Positions 18,549 through 26,655 of a DNA stretch of 34,442 nucleotides are shown in pieces. The DNA lies in contig JAQWSU010000059.1 of NCBI GenBank assembly GCA_029243025.1, forward strand, positions 1 to 34,442, written 5' to 3'. The number at the start of each line of letters is the position of its first letter. The stretch's first letter is position 1. This DNA is from Pirellulaceae bacterium (GTDB lineage Bacteria > Planctomycetota > Planctomycetia > Pirellulales > Pirellulaceae). The translations under genes and the position numbers were made by a program. The notes below the pieces were generated by a model. That model had not been told where the DNA came from. It was given only the letters and a program-made list of their open reading frames with translations, and searched no databases.

Positions 18549-19095
18549 GCGGATTCATCTCTAGATTACATGATCGGTTTCGCGATTGAAATCATCAAAC
18601 TTGCCGTCGTTAAATCATCTCACGTCGTGGGTACTGACTGTCCATGAAAAGTAGGGTTCAATTCAGTCGGGAAACGGGGACTCGACAAGCTCATGAAGGA
18701 GTCTGTTTGAATTCCTGTCCTGCCGGGGGATTGTTGCATTTGCGACCTGCCGAGCTGAACCCGACAGCGGTTGCAGTGACAAAGCAATAGGCAGACGATG
18801 ATTGACGCCCTGGGATTGCCACCCAAGCCGCAGAAACTAAATCGGGGTACTCAGGTCGTTTGTATTCCCTTTCTGAAAAGATGTAATTCTGATCGTTGAT
18901 TTAACTCGGCGTAGCACGGGAAAGGTTGCAATCATTCTCACGCCATGCAAAATTTGGAAAGCCTAGCAGGCATGGCCGCATCGCGAACGCTGTGCGTGAC
19001 AAACTTAGATATTGGTTGGCTTTGCTAAGTTGATTCGAAGATTCTCCTGGAGGTGCTGCTGAACGAGCACCTTGCGAAAGAAAAGGAACCGGTTT
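18549..19095. other. Intergenic region, nothing recognised
   Basis: 547 nt between two plus-strand genes. Short ORFs on both strands (for example minus 18620-18826) show no family motif, ribosome-binding site or plausible composition. The promoter of the small propeller gene is expected near its 3' end. No clear terminator follows the GH-like gene. Confidence 0.4.
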
Positions 19096-19893
19096 ATGCG
19101 GCGGAAGTTTCTGATGCTTATGAGGGGATGCTTGATTTTCGGCCTGCTTATTCCGTTCACTTCCGATGCGGTAGAACCAATTGGATTTCGAGTGAAACGT
19201 CAGCTGCATTTGCCCTCAGACGACGGTCAGCAAGGGATCGGTACAGATGGGAAATTTCTTTATGTGCAAAACACTCAACAACTTTTTAAATATGACCTGG
19301 AGGGTCATCTGACGAAAGCGGGGCCGAGGTTGCGGCTACACCATGGGGGCCTCGTTTGTGTGAAGGGCCGAGTTTATGTTGCCGTGAGCGGCTGTGCCGC
19401 GGGCGGTACCAACCAGCATTACGTTCATGTTTACGATGCCCAGTCGCTCCAATTAATTGAAAAGCATGATGTGGGTGGACACTTTACTATCTGCGCCGGA
19501 GGAATCGCGTACCGCAAAGGACGATTTTTCATCGCGGAGTCGTTCTTCGACAATGATCATCTCGATCGAATCGTGGAATTCGACCAAAAGTTTCAGCATG
19601 TGAGAGATTACTCCGTCGACTTCAAGTCGCCCTATGGCATCCAAGGTCTTGAGTACTTACCCGCCATCGATCAATTCCAGGTCCATTCTCACGGCCAAGA
19701 CTTTTATCGAATTAATGGCCGTTTTGAGAGCCGCTCTCTGATACTTGGCAAGGCTAAGTTTGACTTGCAGGACCTCGCACGACTTGATGACAAGACACTC
19801 GTTGTCAACCATCGCCAGGCCGAAGCCGTGTTGTTTGTTCAACTTGAAATGCAACCTGTGTCTTCCAGCAAGGATTGTCTCGGTGGCAGGTAG
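19096..19893 (+). CDS. Secreted small beta-propeller-like protein
   Basis: A 265-residue protein with a basic start, a hydrophobic signal peptide (MRRKFLMLMRGCLIFGLLIPF) and a mature part of short repeated strands: IGTDGKFLYVQNTQQLFKYD, GLVCVKGRVYVAVSG, HYVHVYDAQSLQLIEKHDV, GGIAYRKGRFFIAES, IQGLEYLPAIDQFQV and LARLDDKTLVVNH. This pattern fits a five- to six-bladed propeller of a lactonase/NHL-like type, but no catalytic signature was recognised. The ATG at 19096 has AAGGA 8 nt upstream; the in-frame ATG at 19072 lies before that Shine-Dalgarno and is less likely. The binding partner or substrate is unknown. Confidence 0.7.
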   Translation: MRRKFLMLMRGCLIFGLLIPFTSDAVEPIGFRVKRQLHLPSDDGQQGIGTDGKFLYVQNTQQLFKYDLEGHLTKAGPRLRLHHGGLVCVKGRVYVAVSGCAAGGTNQHYVHVYDAQSLQLIEKHDVGGHFTICAGGIAYRKGRFFIAESFFDNDHLDRIVEFDQKFQHVRDYSVDFKSPYGIQGLEYLPAIDQFQVHSHGQDFYRINGRFESRSLILGKAKFDLQDLARLDDKTLVVNHRQAEAVLFVQLEMQPVSSSKDCLGGR

Positions 19894-20280
19894 ATTAAGT
19901 GAGACATATCCGGCCCCCACACGCTGCCGTAATCGGAAAACGTATAGCGGGCTGGGTATCAGCGGATTTTATCCGCCCGACAAACTTTCCAAAAGAGCCT
20001 GTTCGTCGATCGATTCCAACACCATGAAAGCCACCACTGGCAGAATCTTGTCTTCCATGATATTAATTCTTCACGGGTGGGGCACAGAAATGGATGCACG
20101 CAGTAAAATGCACGGATTACGACCCGATGGTGCTTTGGCAATGGTGCTTTGGCATCTGTGGGGTTTCTCGCTATTGAGTCAGCTTCGTGAGATTTGCTAC
20201 CGAGTCCGGCGCAGAGGACTCCGTACTGGCCAACGAGAACAAAATTTTCTACAGCATATCAGAGGGTACAACGCACGACG
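19894..20280. other. Intergenic region with a 14-bp duplication
   Basis: 387 nt upstream of the thioredoxin-like gene. A perfect tandem duplication of ATGGTGCTTTGGCA occupies 20127-20154. At 20187-20288 a short plus-strand frame beginning with GTG has protein-like composition (EDSVLANENKIFYSISEG) and its stop overlaps the downstream ATG as ATGAATGA. It could be a tiny gene or the tail of a decayed one, but upstream stops prevent a longer call. Confidence 0.35.
20127..20154. repeat. 14-bp tandem duplication
   Basis: ATGGTGCTTTGGCA is present twice with no spacer, in a noncoding stretch. Confidence 0.8.
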
Positions 20281-20376
20281 ATGAATGACTTGCAATCCCA
20301 GTTACCGTCATCGAACGAACCGGAAACACCACCAGGTCGAAATTTTTTTTTCAGTTCTGGCGGTGCTTCTGGCTGA
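20281..20376 (+). other. N-terminal ORF of the thioredoxin-like gene, separated by a T9 run
   Basis: An ATG at 20281 opens a 31-codon frame, MNDLQSQLPSSNEPETPPGR, then N-F-F-F, and ends at a TGA at 20374-20376. The T9 run at 20343-20351 lies just before this stop. Moving to the -1 frame in the run gives FFFQFWRCFWLMFLVV, which continues directly into the membrane segment of the gene that starts at 20376. This reads as the cytosolic tail of the same protein, broken by one missing T in the sequence or read by slippage. The alternative is a separate leader peptide coupled through the TGATG overlap. Confidence 0.5.
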
Positions 20377-20789
20377 TGTTCCTCGTCGTTTCCCTTGCCT
20401 ATGCTTGGTACTGCTTCTACGCTCCTGCTAACAATATTGCTTGGGCAGACAATTTCAGCTCGGCCCAGCGACAAGCAACCGAATCGGATAAGCCGATGAT
20501 CCTGTACTTCACCGGCAAATGGTGTAGTCCGTGTCGGATTATGAAACGCAATGTGTGGGCTGATGAACAGGTGACGGCACGGGTGAATGCTGAATTCATT
20601 CCCGTGGCCATTGACGTGGGGGACTCGGCCACTGCCGGTCTGAGGGCTCGCTACAACATCCTCGGGGCACCCGTCACAATGATTACTGATCCACAGGGAA
20701 ATGTGTTGCAGTGGCGAGATGGGGGCATTGGAAAATCCGACTTCCTTGAGTTGCTAAGCATGCCAAATCCTTCAGTTGCCAAGCAGTGA
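20376..20789 (+). CDS. Membrane-anchored thioredoxin-like protein
   Basis: A 137-residue protein with an N-terminal membrane segment (MFLVVSLAYAWYCFYAP) and a thioredoxin-fold domain facing outward. Visible are KPMILYFTGKWC with C50-S-P-C53, the following basic helix (RIMKRNVWADEQV), and the GAPVTMI loop whose proline should be the conserved cis-Pro. This is the short thioredoxin_7/DsbD-gamma-like type used for periplasmic disulfide chemistry. The ATG at 20376 overlaps the stop of the upstream 31-codon frame as TGATG. More likely the true protein begins at 20281 and is interrupted by an indel in the T9 run. Redox partner unknown. Confidence 0.75.
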   Translation: MFLVVSLAYAWYCFYAPANNIAWADNFSSAQRQATESDKPMILYFTGKWCSPCRIMKRNVWADEQVTARVNAEFIPVAIDVGDSATAGLRARYNILGAPVTMITDPQGNVLQWRDGGIGKSDFLELLSMPNPSVAKQ

Positions 20790-21099
20790 AAAGCTGGTAG
20801 CTGCCTTCTGCATGGACGAGGTAGCTTTCGGTCGGTGCCGGGGGGCTTGTGTCGAATTTGATCTGTCCACATTTCAGCTTTCCGCTGGATCAGGTTGCCC
20901 GAGTCAAATTGCGTCGGCGTGGAACGTCGCTGCTCTTCGCATTTCGAGATTTGATCATGTCACTTGTATCTGTGTTGCTGTCTGATCGACAGGCCGCCCC
21001 AACGTATTCGCCGAATTGGACTGAACATGAGTCGCCTCAATTCCGCATGAAGCGGTAGGCAGAACCCGTGAAAACTCTAGACCCTATTTGAGGTATGCG
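20790..21099. other. Intergenic region, nothing recognised
   Basis: 310 nt. Short plus-strand frames exist, but none has a family motif or a good ribosome-binding site. Confidence 0.35.
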
Positions 21100-21612
21100 A
21101 TGCAGAATGAACTGGATTGTGCTGCATCGGCTGGGCGCTCTTGGAAATTCGTTGCCGTCCTTCTTGCCATGCTGGCCGCGATGGTGCTGATGGCAAAGTC
21201 AGGAAACATCCGCAACTGGTGGGACCACCGTCACAAACAAAGTGCATCCATTGAGTCGATGTCACTTCAGAAAGGCGACATCCGCCTACGAGATGTAGGT
21301 GGATGTTTTAGCGACAGAAAATTCTATCTTCAGATTGCCATGGACAATGAACTACCGATCCATCGGGTAGGCGGCGTCAATGAGGGGCGATTTGACGTTA
21401 ATTGGGAAGTTGCGATAGTCGTCGACGATGAGCAGGTTCACACCGCCGAATGGAAGGGAAGTCCCAAGCCCGTCTTGTTGTTTGGATCTCTGTGTCCCCC
21501 CCGTTTTGACAGCGTTCAAGCGTATGTTGACAATGGCGCGACGGTTAGGGTGAACATCAGGCAGAACGGCAGCGACATTCCGAACGCGAGTAAATCGCTT
21601 GTCGAAAAGTAA
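21100..21612 (+). CDS. Single-pass membrane protein of unknown function
   Basis: A 170-residue protein with a short N-terminal cytosolic part, one strong membrane helix at about residues 17-35 (FVAVLLAMLAAMVLMAKSG), and a beta-rich extracytoplasmic domain containing DIRLRDVGGCF, VNWEVAIVVDDEQVHTAEW and ATVRVNIRQNG. I do not recognise a family. The ATG at 21100 has GAGG 6 nt upstream; an upstream in-frame TTG at 21088 is possible but weaker. A Tudor-knot-like ORF follows in the same frame after a single TAA, with 25 open codons between. Its function, and whether it acts with the preceding thioredoxin-like protein, are unknown. Confidence 0.6.
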   Translation: MQNELDCAASAGRSWKFVAVLLAMLAAMVLMAKSGNIRNWWDHRHKQSASIESMSLQKGDIRLRDVGGCFSDRKFYLQIAMDNELPIHRVGGVNEGRFDVNWEVAIVVDDEQVHTAEWKGSPKPVLLFGSLCPPRFDSVQAYVDNGATVRVNIRQNGSDIPNASKSLVEK

Positions 21613-21687
21613 CAAAATGAGCTTGATTTACCTGGCGTCGGCAACGGCTACCTTGTCGGTCTTTGCGCCTTTCTGAGGTTCAACGAG

Positions 21688-21939
21688 GTGACGGAGGAGT
21701 CCCTTCCGATTCGCTGTAGAGCTGCCCCAATTGAACCGACTGGCAAAACCGTTTTGTCGGTGGAACAACTGAACGCTGGTGATCGGGTTATTGTCAATTG
21801 GAAAGAATCATGGTGGCGAGGGAAGGTGTTGGAAGTTTTTGCGAATGACATGGTGAGGGTGCACTACATTGGTTGGTCCGACACTTGTGACGAGGTCGTT
21901 CAAGTATCACGAATTCAGCTTCCAGCAGAAGGCAATTAA
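21688..21939 (+). CDS. Small Tudor-knot/chromo-barrel-like protein
   Basis: An 83-residue protein whose C-terminal half is an SH3-like barrel: AGDRVIVNWKESWWRGKVLE, then MVRVHYIGWSDTCDEVV and a final basic-hydrophobic strand (VSRIQLP). The pattern V-x-W, W-x-G-x-V-L, V-x-V-H-Y-x-G-W, D-E-x-V matches the RNA-binding Tudor-knot/chromo-barrel fold best known from eukaryotic MYST-type proteins; bacterial stand-alone copies are little studied. It starts at a GTG at 21688 with GAGG about 9 nt upstream and no better ATG. The frame is the same as that of the upstream membrane protein, so a readthrough or broken fusion cannot be excluded. The ligand is unknown. Confidence 0.6.
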   Translation: MTEESLPIRCRAAPIEPTGKTVLSVEQLNAGDRVIVNWKESWWRGKVLEVFANDMVRVHYIGWSDTCDEVVQVSRIQLPAEGN

Positions 21940-22143
21940 CAACCGCCCTCATCTGTTGAGTTGACGCACTACGAAGATTGCCTTTCGATACTTTTTTTGT
22001 CCACGTGGCGCGTTGGCAGAGGCCGTGGTCAGTTTCGATGTTTGTGCAGGGCTTTCGACCGATTTGTTGTGCCGCATCCGTAGGACGACTTCGCTTGGTG
22101 AGGCAAGCTGTCCGGCTCTAGCGAGAAAGGTTCCAGTCAGTAC

Positions 22144-22914
22144 TCATGGTCTTTGTGACGGGGTAGGGCGATGTTTTCGATCGTCTGATTGATCAAACAC
22201 GCGTTTCAAGCTCTGAAGGTCGAGTGTTATTTTCTTGCGCGATCCGTTTGTTTCGACGGTCACAGCGGTTTTGCCGCTTTCCTTCTACTGGTTGGAGGAC
22301 TGTAGAGGTGAACGGTTCGGTTCGAAACGATCAGCTTCGGAATAGAGTTGATCAATGGCGGCGACCGTTGACGTCGGCAGTATTTTGACTGCTGCAAGGG
22401 CTTGGTCGACGTAGCCGCCAATCGTAAATGCTAGTACCAAGTCAGACGTTGTGAAATCACCGTCGCCATAACTTCCAACTTCGGCAAATACCTGATTGCC
22501 TTGACCATGAAAGATCTTGCCCACGCCCATAACTTCGTACCCGTCGTCGGCGAACCGTTCGGGCATGGTTTTAACATTCTTTAAAGAGGGCACTGCTTGG
22601 TAACCGGGTGTCAGAAAATAGATTCCTGTCGAGTGTGGATAGCGCCCGGTCAACAAACTCGCACGGGAAGGATTGCAAACTGGCGACTGGCAATGCGCGT
22701 TTACAAACAGTGTTCCGCGATTGGCGAGGGAATCAATCGCAGGTGTCTTCGCTTGGGGATGGCCACCCATGCAACCAACCCAGTCGTTCAGATCATCAAT
22801 GGAAATCAGCAGGACATTGCGTTTGACCGCCTGTGCCGCACGCGCCGTCGGCAACAAAGTCAGAAGACACACGAATATGAAACCGTTGACGACGACCTGT
22901 TTTCACTTTGTCAT
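22144..22914 (-). pseudogene. Truncated sulfatase fused to a dockerin-like tail
   Basis: An ATG at 22914 with GGAGAA about 11 nt upstream gives M-T-K, then TGA (22903-22905), then a signal-peptide-like stretch and a sulfatase N-terminal domain: NVLLISIDDLNDWVGC, formylglycine motif C-N-P-S-R, GVGKIFHG. Near 22460-22500 it changes to GDGDFTTSDLVLAFTIGGYV, the last dockerin-like repeat of surface proteins such as the one at 12512-16564 (DGDFTTEDLVTVF). A TAG at 22285 interrupts the frame, but protein-like sequence (ESGKTAVTVETNGSRKKITL) continues in the same frame to a TGA at 22144. About three-quarters of the sulfatase is missing. A GTG at 22872 could still express a 195-residue chimera, but activity is implausible without the rest of the fold. 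Confidence 0.75.
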
Positions 22915-23147
22915 GGAAAAAGCTTCTCCGTTTATGCGAACGTTTCGAAGGTCAGTTTCGTCACCGTGTCGTCAAAAGGCAAGAGCCTGTGGATGATCAT
23001 CTTGCGAAGACAACTCGTGTTAAGCCGTTCCAAAATCTAGCCGCTAAGGTCAGGTCGTCGGAATCACTGCAGTCAACACGGGACATTTCTTTGAGGCCGC
23101 GGAGAGGGCGTAAACACAATGATCACGACATTCCGTAGCCAAAGGGG

Positions 23148-23162
23148 CACGCTGTCACAGCG
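23148..23162. repeat. Small inverted repeat
   Basis: ACGCTG-TCA-CAGCGT, a perfect 6-bp stem with a 3-nt loop just beyond the 3' end of the HEAT-like fragment. There is no U-tract, so terminator function is doubtful. Confidence 0.35.
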
Positions 23163-23181
23163 TAGCTTCACCGTGCGTGGT

Positions 23182-23484
23182 TTAGTCGGCTGCCGCTCGT
23201 GGTTGTGTATCAGACGCTTGTATCAGGGCGAGCTGATGTTCGGCGGCTTGTTTTAGCTTGACATTCGTCGTCAAGTGAAGCACCTGCTGCAATGCTCTTT
23301 CCGCTTTTTGGGGATCTTTCATGGCTACCTTGCTGGCGATCGAAACAATGGTGGTCGATGCCTGTTGTTCATACATCTTGTGGCTCTGTAGCGTCACGGC
23401 GAAAGCCAGTCCTTCAGGCGCCGGATGTTGTCGGAGCGTTTTGAAGGCGTGTCGTCTTTCTTCCTCGCTTCGGGGAAATATCAC
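23182..23484 (-). pseudogene. C-terminal fragment of a HEAT-repeat-like secreted protein
   Basis: A 100-codon frame resembling the last helical repeats of planctomycete/PVC membrane-dehydrogenase or HEAT-repeat proteins: RRHAFKTLRQHPAPEGLAFA, STTIVSIASKV, PQKAERALQQVLHLT, KLKQAAEHQLALIQ. It lacks a signal peptide and the N-terminal domains that normally precede such repeats, and its start has no clear ribosome-binding site. I therefore read it as the 3' remnant of a larger gene whose 5' part has been lost. It adjoins a plus-strand fragment, so the breakpoint lies near 23485-23500. Confidence 0.5.
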
Positions 23485-23496
23485 CGCATGACGCTC

Positions 23497-23787
23497 CGCG
23501 ACCGAGCTGGTCGATCAACGTGCCTGAAACAGGCGAAGATGAAATCCTAATGGACTACGCTGGTGAGAACGGCACCGCAAACAGCGCGTTCATCTTAAAC
23601 ATTGGATCGCAACAGATCACTGGCAAAGTCGCCGGAACAGGAACGTGGGATGATTACCGGCAATCGGTGATTGGACGTTTAACTTGAAGCGGGTAGCCGA
23701 CCGGCCGTTTTTCGTTCGCAGGGCCGTATCAACAATTGCCTGATCGACTTGCGCACGATTGTGATTCAACCGCTGAGCGAAGATTGA
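23497..23787 (+). pseudogene. Fragment of a sulfatase-associated beta-sandwich domain
   Basis: The plus strand reads SINVPETGEDEILMDYAGEN, then SAFILNIGSQQITGKV, GTGTWDDYRQSVIGRLT and a stop. In another frame it continues directly with EAGSRPAVFRSQGRINNCLI and DLRTIVIQPLSED before the final stop at 23785-23787. This order matches the carbohydrate-binding-like beta-sandwich often found at the C-terminus of planctomycete sulfatases or hydrolases. A small deletion near 23684 separates the two frames. No start codon or upstream catalytic domain remains, so this is a 3' remnant. Confidence 0.5.
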
Positions 23788-24292
23788 AAATAAAGATCGT
23801 TCGATCTTCAGTTGCGATCGACAATCCGCAATGGAAATAACGTTGTTGACCGGTAAGAAATTCGGCAAAGTCCATCTTCGGTCAGGAACGGTTATGAACT
23901 GCCATCATTTTAATGCCAACCTTAGCAACGCCCATCAAGCTGCCGACTAAAAGTTCCAAACGAACGACGCCGCTGAAGGCGGTTAGAATGTTAAAGCTTG
24001 TTGGGTTGGGATGGATCCCCACACATGTCCGGTCGGCTTGCAGTGGTTTGCGTTTGAAAAACGGTGGCCGATGGCGAATTCGTTCTCGAGTTGCGAAGGA
24101 AGGGTTGCTGAGGACAGCTCAAACAGTGCCTGTCACGTTTTGTCGAGGCTTTCGTTTTGTTAAAACTTAACCTATCCTGTTGGCATGGTCGGTTGAGAGC
24201 CCCAATGAACGACAATGATGCATTGGCCGATGCTTCGGTTCTCGTTCGAAACTAAAATTGACACAAATGCAGATCCCAGGAATGACGAAGTG
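23788..24292. other. Intergenic region upstream of sulfatase
   Basis: 505 nt with no supported gene; short minus-strand frames overlapping 23788-24215 are not convincing. A GATCGTTCGATC palindrome lies near 23792-23803. The promoter of the sulfatase gene should lie near the end, but no clear hexamers were found. Confidence 0.35.
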
Positions 24293-25804
24293 ATGGATAA
24301 AAACATGGGTTGCTTAATCCTAAAGATTATCTATTTATTGGGGCTGGGCGTGACGGCAACGGCTGGCGAAACCGACAAAATATCGAGACATCCAAATCTC
24401 GTTTTTGTGTTCAGCGATCAGCAGGCCTCCGATATGGTCGGTTGTTATGGCAACGATCAGATCATCACGCCGAACATCGACCAGATGGCAGCTGAGGGCG
24501 TCCGCTTTCGCCACTGTATTTCTTCCTATTCCTGCTGCACGCCGTACCGGGGAATGTTGATGAGCGGGCAACATCCTTTGTACAACGGCTGCTTGGCGAA
24601 CGACATGCAACTGCTTCCGGGCAAAGGTAATCATCTCGGAGAAGTGCTTCGAGACGGCGGCTATCGCCTGGGCTACATCGGAAAATGGCATCTTTACGGC
24701 GGATTGCGAGATCGCCCCATTCCCCAGGGACCGTTCCGTTATGGTTTTGATCACGAGTTTTTATCGAACAACTGTACCGTTGATTTTGGAGCCAAGTCCG
24801 CCTTTTACTGGGATGAACACGGAAACCGTGTGAAGTTCGGCAAGTGGGAGCCCGATGGGCAAACCGACCAGGCGCTCGACTTCGTCGATCGCCATGCTGG
24901 GCAGGATCAACCTTTCGCGCTGTTTGTTTCCTGGCATCCGCCACACGGCCATGTCGACGGATATGCCGCCCCCGCCGAGTACGAGAAATTGTACGACCTC
25001 GCGGAAATCAAGCTCCGACCAAGCTGCGCGGACACACCGCGAAGCCGCACCGAATATCTCGGTTACATGGCAATGTCCACGAACATCGACCAAAACTTCG
25101 GCCGTCTGTTGAAGAAGCTCGACGAGAAGGGAATTCGCGACAACACGTTAGTGGTCTATACCTCGGATCACGGAGACCTGCTGCGATCGCACGGCATTCA
25201 TGACTGGCACAAAAGCGTTCCCGAACACGTCGCTACCCGTGTCCCGCTGATTCTACGCTGGCCAGACAAGCTGTCGCCGCGCGTCAGCGACATGCTCGTG
25301 GGCACGCTGGATCTGATGCCCACACTCCTGGGACTGCTGGGCCTCCAGTCACCCAAAACCTGCCAGGGCCGCAACTATGCCGAGGCTCTGAAAGAAGGGA
25401 AAGACCAAAGTACGGACTCCGTTCCTCTCTTTTTCTGGGGTGAAAAGAGTGACTGGCGCGGTGTCTACACGCATCGCTACACCTACGCCTTCGAACCGCC
25501 CGGCGCGACCCGAGGGGTCAACGTTCTCTACGATCGACAACAGGATCCACATGAACTAAAGAATCTGTTCACGTCTCCCGCCCACCGCAAAGTACGCGGC
25601 GAGATGCACGCACTTACGAAGAAGTGGATGGTGAAGTTTCGTGACGAGCACATTCCGTTTGATACGGTCAAGCAGAAAATCTACGTCGACCCCGATGCCG
25701 CGCGGGCACGATGGTCGCCTGATCAAGCGAAATCAGGCGCGTTGAAAGGTCGTCCGGTGGACCTGTTGGGATCCGTTTCAGCTCCAGGTGAAACCGGGAA
25801 TTGA
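24293..25804 (+). CDS. Secreted sulfatase with C-T-P-Y-R active site
   Basis: A 503-residue type I sulfatase with a signal peptide (NMGCLILKIIYLLGLGVTATAG). Visible are NLVFVFSDQQASDMVGCYGN, the formylglycine motif at C82 (C-T-P-Y-R-G), GYIGKWHL, FVSWHPPHG, YTSDHGDLLRSHG and a C-terminal segment typical of choline-sulfatase/arylsulfatase-like members. The fourth motif residue is Tyr, not the usual Ser; the C-x-P/A-x-R core needed by the formylglycine-generating enzyme is kept. The ATG at 24293 fits the signal peptide; an in-frame ATG at 24215 would add 26 residues. AGGA is about 11 nt upstream. Substrate unknown; probably sulfated polysaccharide. Confidence 0.88.
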   Translation: MDKNMGCLILKIIYLLGLGVTATAGETDKISRHPNLVFVFSDQQASDMVGCYGNDQIITPNIDQMAAEGVRFRHCISSYSCCTPYRGMLMSGQHPLYNGCLANDMQLLPGKGNHLGEVLRDGGYRLGYIGKWHLYGGLRDRPIPQGPFRYGFDHEFLSNNCTVDFGAKSAFYWDEHGNRVKFGKWEPDGQTDQALDFVDRHAGQDQPFALFVSWHPPHGHVDGYAAPAEYEKLYDLAEIKLRPSCADTPRSRTEYLGYMAMSTNIDQNFGRLLKKLDEKGIRDNTLVVYTSDHGDLLRSHGIHDWHKSVPEHVATRVPLILRWPDKLSPRVSDMLVGTLDLMPTLLGLLGLQSPKTCQGRNYAEALKEGKDQSTDSVPLFFWGEKSDWRGVYTHRYTYAFEPPGATRGVNVLYDRQQDPHELKNLFTSPAHRKVRGEMHALTKKWMVKFRDEHIPFDTVKQKIYVDPDAARARWSPDQAKSGALKGRPVDLLGSVSAPGETGN

Positions 25805-25868
25805 GCCTAAGCCTACGATCGGCAACAAGCGAACAGTGCCGTCATTGAACGGGGTTTGGCAACGTCTT

Positions 25869-25894
25869 CGTCAGGAAGAGACGTCAGGAAGAGA
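25869..25894. repeat. 13-bp tandem duplication
   Basis: CGTCAGGAAGAGA occurs twice without spacer, just downstream of the sulfatase stop. Confidence 0.8.
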
Positions 25895-26107
25895 AACAGA
25901 AATCTGAATTCGTCCGTCGAGCAGGAGCAAGGGTTCGACCTGTCGCGGGATTTTGCGATAAATATCAGCAGCGCAGCAACACGACGGCAGTCAGCATTCG
26001 AGCGATTTCAGACGATGAAAAGGGACAATTCCTCAAATCTACTGTCATGTAAAGCGCTGCCAAGTTAAAATCCCTTCGGTGTTTCCGCAGTACGCAAGGC
26101 GGCAGTG

Positions 26108-26478
26108 TTAAAGCATCCGTACGCCGTCGGCCGCATCGCGATCGGTTGCGAGCGCGGTGTCCAGAACGATGTCATAAAAGGGAATCAAGGTCACCCGCTT
26201 TCCCTGATTGCGAAATCGCTGTGCGCAATCAATCCGGCCAATTTAGAATGGAGTCAGGTGGCCGATGTGGACATGCTCTCATCGGATACGCAGACGATAT
26301 CGTCCCCATCGATTGCATATCCTTGCACCTTTTGTGGTCGTTTGTCACCGGAGACGTAATTCGCATTCTTGCAGGTCAAATCGATAGGACACGAGGTGCT
26401 TCGCCGACCCATTCACCAGATCGGTTGATTCACGACCGCCGATGACTGTTACGTGTAAGCCGATCTCGGCGAGATCGT
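26108..26478 (-). pseudogene. Decayed minus-strand coding sequence, family unknown
   Basis: Successive minus-strand frames give protein-like pieces broken by stops or shifts: VRVNDLAEIGLHVTVIGGRE followed by STDLVNGSAKHLVSYRFDLQ; YVSGDKRPQKVQGYAIDGDD followed by IVCVSDES; then GKRVTLIPFYDIVLDTALAT ending at a TAA at 26108-26110. Each change of frame needs an indel. This is consistent with the remains of one gene transcribed leftward, but I cannot name the family. Confidence 0.3.
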
Positions 26479-26655
26479 TCACTCGGACTGTGCGATCGGA
26501 ATTTCGAGATCACAGGAGCAGATGACCTCCGCGACGACTCTCGGCGTCCATTCAGCCGACGACAGCACGTGTCGGATCGTCTCGTGGTCCATCCTGCGTT
26601 CCCGCGCGTGATCAACGCATTGAATGAGTTCTCGGTTCACGGGTCCAGTTTCCAC
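26479..26655 (-). pseudogene. Small helical-domain ORF (N-terminal domain remnant)
   Basis: A minus-strand frame from a GTG at 26655 to the stop at 26479 encodes 58 residues: ETGPVNRELIQCVDHARERR, then MDHETIRHVLSSAEWTPRVV and AEVICSCDLEIPI. The pattern N-x-E-L-x-x-x-x-x-x-A-R-x-x-x-x-x-x-x-x-I-R-x-x-L-x-x-A-x-W matches the small three-helix domain that often heads DUF5671-like and similar bacterial proteins. It ends abruptly, and protein-like sequence continues in another frame downstream. It may be the 5' end of the decayed gene at 26108-26478 or a stand-alone small protein. Confidence 0.35.

Noticed and set aside
18620-18826. Minus-strand ORF of 68 codons
   Set aside because: No start signal, no conserved motif and low-complexity Ser/Pro/Thr composition.
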